The notes below the pieces were generated by a model. It ran no database searches and had not been told where the DNA came from. It saw nothing but the letters and a program-made list of their open reading frames with translations. From the NCBI GenBank assembly GCA_016928125.1, contig JAFGLK010000455.1, positions 1 through 19,662 of the forward strand: 19,662 nucleotides of DNA. Reading direction: 5' to 3'. The translations under genes were made by a program, and so were the position numbers. Shown here one piece after another: positions 14,565-19,662 of the stretch (position 1 is its first letter; each line of letters starts with the position of its first letter). The stretch comes from Anaerolineae bacterium. Lineage in GTDB: Bacteria; Chloroflexota; Anaerolineae; UBA1429.

Positions 14565-17339
14565 TTAGGATATCTCGGGCACACGGCCAGTCGGCTGCGG
14601 TGATTCCAGCGCTGACCACTCGCAAACAACGCGGGTCCCCCGGTCGGGCGCACTCTCGATGGTCAATCGGGCGCCAATCCCCTCGGCTCGTTCGCGCATG
14701 ATACCCAGCCCCAAATGGTCGGAGCCCACGCGCTCCATCTCGAACCCCCTTCCATCATCCCTGATCTCAAGAACCAGATGATGAGGTTGACAGAAAAGGC
14801 TCACTCGCGCTCTTGAGGCCCCCGCGTGCTTGGCGATGTTGTTGAGGGTTTCCTGGGCGATGCGATAGAGCGAGATCTTGACCTGAGCGGGCATGTCGCA
14901 CGTACCCTCGCCCTCGACGACAACCTCCACGGGCACCCTTGAGCGGCCGGTGGTGGCCTCGGCGAGCTGGCGCAGTAGATCGCCCAGCAGCGCATCATCT
15001 AGAGCAGTTGGGCGCAGTTCGAGCAGCAAGGTGCGCATCTCGGCCAGCGCGCCGCGGGTGAGTTGGCGCAGTTCCTGCAAGCGCTGATGTCCCTGATCTG
15101 GATCACGCTCCCAGATGCGCGGCAGAACCTCGGCGATCAGGCTGGCTGAGAAGAGGGTCTGCGTCACGGCGTCGTGTAGGTCACGAGCGAGCCGCTGACG
15201 TTCCTTCACAGCCGCTAGCTCTTGAGCCTGTTCATACAGCCGGGCGTTCTCGATGGCCAGAGCCCCACGCTGCACCAGTGCTGTAAAGAGGCGCTGATCC
15301 TCCAACCGAAACCTACGAGGCTTTTCAAACCCCACGATGAACACTCCGAACACCTGGTCATCGAGGATGATCGGGATGATCATCAGAGCGCGCACATCTT
15401 CCCGTTTGACCATCTCGGAAGAGACATCGGCGTGAGCCAGAGTCTCCTCAACGAAGGCGGGCTCAGCCGTGAGCGCCGCCTGACCGATGAGGCACTCGCC
15501 CGACTCCACAGAAAAGCTCGCGACCGTCTCTGGGAGAAAGCCTCGCGCTGCAAGCATACTCAAACGAAGATCCTCGTCCCAGGTCAAGAGGGCGCTCTTG
15601 TCCGCCTCCAGGATATCTACGGCTACGTCGACCAAGGTTTGCAACACTTGATCCAGGTGCAAATGCCGGTGCATCTCCTGATTGGCGCGGTAGAGCGCCT
15701 CCAACTCGTGACTGTGCGCCTCACTTTGGCCAAAGAGGCGGGCGTTATCCACGGCAACGCCGATCTGCTGGCCAATGGCGGTGAGCAGTGCGACATCCTG
15801 CTCCGCAAAGACGCGCTCTTTACGCGTCACCACGAACACAGAGCCCAGCACCTCGCGGCTCGACACGAGCGGGAAAGTGGCGACCGCGCGAAAGCCAGCC
15901 TGGGTGACCAGGGAACGGGTCAAGCGCGGATCTCGAGACATGTCGTTCACCACCAGAGCCTGCCCATCGCGGACCACTCTCCCAGAAAAGCCTTCTCCCA
16001 GCTCAAGGCTGTCGATGGCCGCTACCATCTCAGGCTCAAAGCCGCGGTGGGCGGCAATGCGAAGAAGCTGCTCCTCGCGCTGGAGCAGGTACACGCCCCC
16101 TGCCTCCACATTCATGACCTCAAGCGTCTTCTCAAGGGCGTCGTCCAGGATTTCGTCAAGATCGAGGGAGCGACTGACCACGGCGGAAATCGCGTTTAGG
16201 GCAGCCAACTCTCGCGTTCGGTCGGCCACCCGTCGCTCGAGATGCGCATAGGAGGCAGCTAACTCGGCCGACATGATGTTGAACTGCTCAGCCAGTTCCT
16301 CGATCTCATCGCCTGTCTCGGCCCGAATCATCTGCCCAAAGCGCCCGCGCGCCACCTCTTGGGCCGCGCTGATCAGGTCGCCGATCGGCTTGGTGATGCG
16401 CCGGATCTGGGCCGTGACCAGGATGGCCGGCGCGGCGACTCCGAGCGCCAAGAGCACCAGCAGGAAGCGCTGATAGGCTCGAAACCCGCTGGTGAGGGTA
16501 CGCCACATCTCTTGGGTGACCAGGCCCCAACCGGTGCCCGGAACAGGCGCAAATCCGGCTACGATTTCCTGCCCTTCCAGGTCTCGTGTCCGAATGGCGC
16601 CTACCTCGCCTGCATGGGCACGAGCCACCACCGGCTGCTGAGAAAAGTACTCGCCGATGAAAAAGCTGTCCGAGTGATAGATCACACGGCCACGGGCATC
16701 GATCAAATAGCTGCCACTCTCGCCGATACGCAGTTTGAGAATGTCCGCATAGAACCGGTTAGAGACGTCCTCGCCAATACGGAACATGCCGGCGACGACG
16801 CCTCGAAACTGCTCCTGAGGCCCAACGATGGGCACGGCGATCACGATCACATCGGCTCCGCCTGGGCCGTCCGGCACAATCTGGGAATAGACGGCATCAG
16901 ACATGCCCGTGACACGGCCGCGCAGAACATCGCGATAGTAGGGGCTCTCTGACCAGTCTTGCCCACGAATGGCCGGTCGCTCTGGGTCGGCTCCCACCAC
17001 CCTCCCAAAAGTATCCAGGATGAGCACGCCGCCGTCAAAGAGCGAGAGACGGTTGCTCGACCGTTTGAGCGCATCGCGCTGGGCATCGGGATCTTCGCCA
17101 TACATATCTGGCATGCGGGCCAATGTCTCGAGTTCGTCCACATAGCTGCCCAGTTCGGTGGCCAACTGGCTTGCCGAAAGACGAATCAGCTCCTGGTCGC
17201 GTTGGATGACCAACTCCTCGGTCACCTGCTGGTAGGCATACACTGTCACCAAGGCCACGGCGACCAGGACAAAGGCCGTGGGCGCAAACGACCAGGCCAT
17301 GATCTTGCTGCGCAAGCGCCCAGAGCGGCTCGACTTCAT
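14565..17339 (-). CDS. Hybrid-input sensor histidine kinase: dCache, HAMP, two GAF domains, NarL-type kinase core
   Basis: 924 residues from ATG 17339, four bases after the family 1 binding-protein stop. Order: membrane helix 1 (about 15-36); extracytoplasmic sensor of double-Cache type (about 45-285, with FDGGVLILDTFGRVVGA and SGSYLIDARGRVIYHS); helix 2 (about 291-311); HAMP (312-370); GAF 1 (about 385-535); GAF 2 (about 555-705); HisKA_3 dimerisation region with phospho-acceptor H722 (RLARDLHDAVTQTLF); HATPase with N-box NNIAKHAG (833-840), DDGRGF (861-866) and GLGIMRERA (877-885). All key residues are present. It should phosphorylate the NarL-type regulator downstream. The outer domain is the natural docking site for a small ligand or for the ligand-loaded binding proteins encoded on either side. 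Its kinase core is closely related to that of the kinase at 18728-19662. Confidence 0.95.
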   Translation of the reverse strand: MKSSRSGRLRSKIMAWSFAPTAFVLVAVALVTVYAYQQVTEELVIQRDQELIRLSASQLATELGSYVDELETLARMPDMYGEDPDAQRDALKRSSNRLSLFDGGVLILDTFGRVVGADPERPAIRGQDWSESPYYRDVLRGRVTGMSDAVYSQIVPDGPGGADVIVIAVPIVGPQEQFRGVVAGMFRIGEDVSNRFYADILKLRIGESGSYLIDARGRVIYHSDSFFIGEYFSQQPVVARAHAGEVGAIRTRDLEGQEIVAGFAPVPGTGWGLVTQEMWRTLTSGFRAYQRFLLVLLALGVAAPAILVTAQIRRITKPIGDLISAAQEVARGRFGQMIRAETGDEIEELAEQFNIMSAELAASYAHLERRVADRTRELAALNAISAVVSRSLDLDEILDDALEKTLEVMNVEAGGVYLLQREEQLLRIAAHRGFEPEMVAAIDSLELGEGFSGRVVRDGQALVVNDMSRDPRLTRSLVTQAGFRAVATFPLVSSREVLGSVFVVTRKERVFAEQDVALLTAIGQQIGVAVDNARLFGQSEAHSHELEALYRANQEMHRHLHLDQVLQTLVDVAVDILEADKSALLTWDEDLRLSMLAARGFLPETVASFSVESGECLIGQAALTAEPAFVEETLAHADVSSEMVKREDVRALMIIPIILDDQVFGVFIVGFEKPRRFRLEDQRLFTALVQRGALAIENARLYEQAQELAAVKERQRLARDLHDAVTQTLFSASLIAEVLPRIWERDPDQGHQRLQELRQLTRGALAEMRTLLLELRPTALDDALLGDLLRQLAEATTGRSRVPVEVVVEGEGTCDMPAQVKISLYRIAQETLNNIAKHAGASRARVSLFCQPHHLVLEIRDDGRGFEMERVGSDHLGLGIMRERAEGIGARLTIESAPDRGTRVVCEWSALESPQPTGRVPEIS

Positions 17340-17343
17340 GATA

Positions 17344-18720
17344 TCATCCCTGTCGGGCCTGCAAGGCCTCGATCTGCTGGCAGACTGCGGCCATCAGATC
17401 GCGCGGGCGGGCCTCACCCAGAGTGTAGATGCGATGCCACGCTTCGCTGATGACACGTTTGGCATCCACCATATTGGCAAAGATCTCCGCAGTGACCGAG
17501 TAGCCCTGGATATGCCCATCGGCGAACGCGGCCAAGTTCATCTCTTCAGCCGCCGCAGGATACTCGCGGCGCACCAGTTCAATCCAATCGTCCACCAAGG
17601 AAGCCCGCGCGGGCTGCAGGAAGTTTGCCTCGGCCATGGCACGCCCAAATTCGGGGCTGACCAGAAACTGGAGCAGCGTCCAGGCCTGGTCTGGATAGCG
17701 GGTACGCGCATAGATGCCAAAGCCATCTGTGGTGGCCAGAGTCACTCTGCGCACTGGCCCGGCAGGCAGAGGAACGATACCGATGCGAAAGTCGGCTTCC
17801 GCCAGGATGTCCTTCAGGGCCCAGGACCCATCTTCCACCATCGCGACCTGTTGGTTGATGAATGCCTGTCGAATCTCGACGTCCTGTACATCCAGCGGCG
17901 CCGCCATCACGTGCTCAATCCACATGCGCTCCCAGAGCCACTCCATGGCCTCCAGCGCCTCGTTCTTACACAGCAGAGGCCGGCGTGGATCCTGTGAGTC
18001 GACCAGATGTCCGCCCCAGCCATTGACATACATCTGGATGCGGTCCCAGGAGATGTCCGTGATGCTGCCCCATAGGTCGATGCGCCCGTCGCCATCACGG
18101 TCGTGGGTCAGGCGGTGCATGGCCTGCAGGTAGTCGGCATGGTCCCAGGTCTCTTCCGGATAGGGCACGCCATAGGTATCGAACAGGTCCTTGTTATAGT
18201 AAAGTGCGAGCGCACCGTGGTACTTGGGCAGACCAAACTGCAGACCATCGCGGGTAAAGAACCAAGCATACTGGGCTGGATCCCAATCAGCGATGGTGCG
18301 CGCATCGAGATTTGCCTCAACATAGGGCTTGAGATCGAGCGTCTGTTTTTCCTGAGCCAGGATGGGGAAAAAGGTGCAGCAGCCAGCGAACACATCGGGA
18401 GCTGTGCCGGCGGCCATGTCCTGGACCAGGGTCTCTGCCACGTTTGGGGGATCGGGCGTGAAAAAGACCCGGATGCCGGGCTGCTGAGCATGAAACTCCT
18501 CCAACATGCGCTGGGCCATGGGGGGAAACCAGGGCGTGCTCCAGTCCTGGTACACCAGCTTCACCAGCTCGCTACGGCGCATCGGCCTACGCCCGGGGCC
18601 GCGCTGGCATGCGGCTATCAGAAGGCTCGCCAAGGCAGTTGATCCCAGCCCCAGGAACGTACGTCGCGACACCGGTCGCGAGTGTCCGGCTCCAGCTCTC
18701 GATTCGGTCTGTGTGTTCAC
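17344..18720 (-). CDS. Family 1 solute-binding lipoprotein with Tat-like signal, no transporter genes (SBP_bac_1)
   Basis: 458 residues from GTG 18720 with AAGG 5 bases upstream; a GTG at 18726 is nearly as good, and the longer frame to 18774 overlaps the kinase gene. The signal PVSRRTFLGLG (16-26) has a twin arginine and leads to LLIAAC, a good lipobox with C38, so the folded protein is probably exported by Tat and lipidated. The mature part matches sugar-binding proteins of ABC importers (MalE/UgpB class): QPGIRVFFT, AGTAPDVFAG, FGLPKYHGALALYYNKDLFD, and a DRDGDGRIDLWG turn. Its usual ligands are oligosaccharides or glycerol phosphates. It is tightly packed between two histidine kinases (spacings of 7 and 4 bases) and has no permease partner. 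I infer that it reports sugar to a kinase. Confidence 0.9.
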   Translation of the reverse strand: MNTQTESRAGAGHSRPVSRRTFLGLGSTALASLLIAACQRGPGRRPMRRSELVKLVYQDWSTPWFPPMAQRMLEEFHAQQPGIRVFFTPDPPNVAETLVQDMAAGTAPDVFAGCCTFFPILAQEKQTLDLKPYVEANLDARTIADWDPAQYAWFFTRDGLQFGLPKYHGALALYYNKDLFDTYGVPYPEETWDHADYLQAMHRLTHDRDGDGRIDLWGSITDISWDRIQMYVNGWGGHLVDSQDPRRPLLCKNEALEAMEWLWERMWIEHVMAAPLDVQDVEIRQAFINQQVAMVEDGSWALKDILAEADFRIGIVPLPAGPVRRVTLATTDGFGIYARTRYPDQAWTLLQFLVSPEFGRAMAEANFLQPARASLVDDWIELVRREYPAAAEEMNLAAFADGHIQGYSVTAEIFANMVDAKRVISEAWHRIYTLGEARPRDLMAAVCQQIEALQARQG

Positions 18721-18727
18721 GCTCACC

Positions 18728-19662
18728 TTACCTTGCGCCGTTATCGGCTGGTGGTGGGGCAGCGTGCGAAGCACCTGCTGCTTCCCAGATCAGCTCGACA
18801 CGCGTGCCCCGTCCGATGGCTGTGTCGATCTGCAACAAGGCCCCGATAGCCTGGGCACGCTCGCGCATGATCGTGAGCCCCAGATGATTGGGCGGGATCG
18901 CCCCAAGATCAAACCCGCGGCCATCGTCGCTGATAATGAGATGCACATGATCAGGCCCACAACGCAAGCTGATTGAGGCCTGCGTTGCCCCGGCATGTTT
19001 GGCGATGTTATTAAGCGATTCCTGAGCCACACGATAGATCGCCACCTTGATGTCCGGCGACAGCACGCACTCATCCTCGCCTTCGATCGTCACGGAGATG
19101 GGCACGCGCGCCCGGCCCGTGATCGCCTCACCCAATTGCTCCAGCAAATCTCCCAGCCGGGCTTCGAGCAGGGCCGCCGGGCGCAACTCGAGGAGCAATG
19201 TGCGCATCTCGGCGAGTGCCCCGCGTGTCAGTTCGCGCAGTTCCTCCAGGCGCTGGCGTCCTTGTTCAGGAGCGCGCTCCCAGATGTGGGGTAGCACCTC
19301 AGCGATGAGGCTAGCTGAAAAGAGGGTTTGAGTGACCGCATCGTGTAACTCGCGCGCCAGGCGTTGGCGCTCCTCGGCCGTGGCCGCGGCCTCGATCTGC
19401 TGATAAAGGCGAGCGTTCTCGAGGGCGGATGCCGCTCGAGTGGCTAGGGCACGCATCAAACGCTCATCATCGTTATCAAAACTGCGTGGATGAGCAAAAC
19501 AGACATTCAAAACGCCATAGACCTGCTGGCCCAAATGAACGGGCATCTGCATGAATGCGTGTACATTCTCGTCTGACACCATGTCCTTTTGCACGCGCCC
19601 ATCGTGCAAGGCGTCCTCGACAAAGATGGGACGGCCAAAGTTGGCCGCCTTTCTCACCGAGC
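18728..19662 (-). CDS. Sensor histidine kinase, C-terminal part (cut by the right window edge)
   Basis: About 311 residues are visible; the frame is open to the window end, so the N-terminal sensor is missing. The first 85 visible residues are the end of a GAF domain (PIFVEDA, VHAFMQMPVHLGQQVYGVLN). The NarL-type core follows: HisKA_3 with the phospho-acceptor His in ARELHDAVTQTLFSAS, then HATPase motifs NNIAKHAG, DDGRGFD and GLTIMRERA. All catalytic motifs are intact. The first 65 residues of this core differ at only 7 positions from the downstream kinase, so the two arose by duplication. It ends 7 bases before the GTG of the family 1 binding-protein gene and probably heads, or lies within, the same message. 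It could share the response regulator at 12156-12797. Confidence 0.93.
   Translation of the reverse strand, partial: SVRKAANFGRPIFVEDALHDGRVQKDMVSDENVHAFMQMPVHLGQQVYGVLNVCFAHPRSFDNDDERLMRALATRAASALENARLYQQIEAAATAEERQRLARELHDAVTQTLFSASLIAEVLPHIWERAPEQGRQRLEELRELTRGALAEMRTLLLELRPAALLEARLGDLLEQLGEAITGRARVPISVTIEGEDECVLSPDIKVAIYRVAQESLNNIAKHAGATQASISLRCGPDHVHLIISDDGRGFDLGAIPPNHLGLTIMRERAQAIGALLQIDTAIGRGTRVELIWEAAGASHAAPPPADNGAR

Noticed and set aside
1..19662. CRISPR arrays, tRNA/rRNA genes, transposons or prophage genes
   Set aside because: No spaced direct repeats, no recognisable RNA gene sequence and no transposase or integrase-like protein was seen.

Overview
The window looks like one contig of a high-GC, Gram-positive-type or monoderm-like bacterium. 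Chloroflexota (Anaerolineae/Caldilineae-like) is my best guess. It rests on the gene style rather than a marker gene: Tat-type and ordinary lipoprotein solute-binding proteins, NarL-family kinases with stacked GAF domains, GTG/TTG starts, and an M50 protease followed by a short HD protein. There are 16 protein genes, two of them cut by the window edges. I see no rRNA, tRNA, CRISPR array, transposase or phage gene.

Left arm (1-4172, + strand): a carbohydrate-catabolism run. It holds the C-terminal half of a family 4 glycoside hydrolase, a divergent DapA-superfamily aldolase/dehydratase, a zinc-dependent medium-chain dehydrogenase and an aldo/keto reductase with a C-terminal iron-sulfur domain. 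It closes with a strong intrinsic terminator at 4137-4172. The spacers between these genes hold hairpins.

Middle (4231-11055, - strand): a GT2/GT4 glycosyltransferase pair; a TyrA-like dehydrogenase that lacks key prephenate-site residues; an HD-domain protein coupled to an M50 site-2-type membrane protease that has an extended -10 promoter almost touching its start codon; and a large membrane-anchored secreted protein of unknown function with its own good sigma70-type promoter.

Right arm (11162-19662, - strand): a signalling cluster. In transcription order it is a histidine kinase (cut by the window end), a family 1 solute-binding lipoprotein, a 924-residue histidine kinase (dCache-HAMP-GAF-GAF-HisKA_3-HATPase), a family 5 solute-binding lipoprotein and a NarL-type response regulator. 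After a 348-base spacer come a 98-residue two-helix membrane protein and an overlapping stand-alone receiver domain that has lost its phospho-acceptor aspartate. The first four genes are nearly abutting (spacings of 1 to 7 bases). No ABC permease or ATPase lies between or after them. The binding proteins are therefore more likely ligand-sensing partners of the kinases than transport components. This is the most interesting system in the window.
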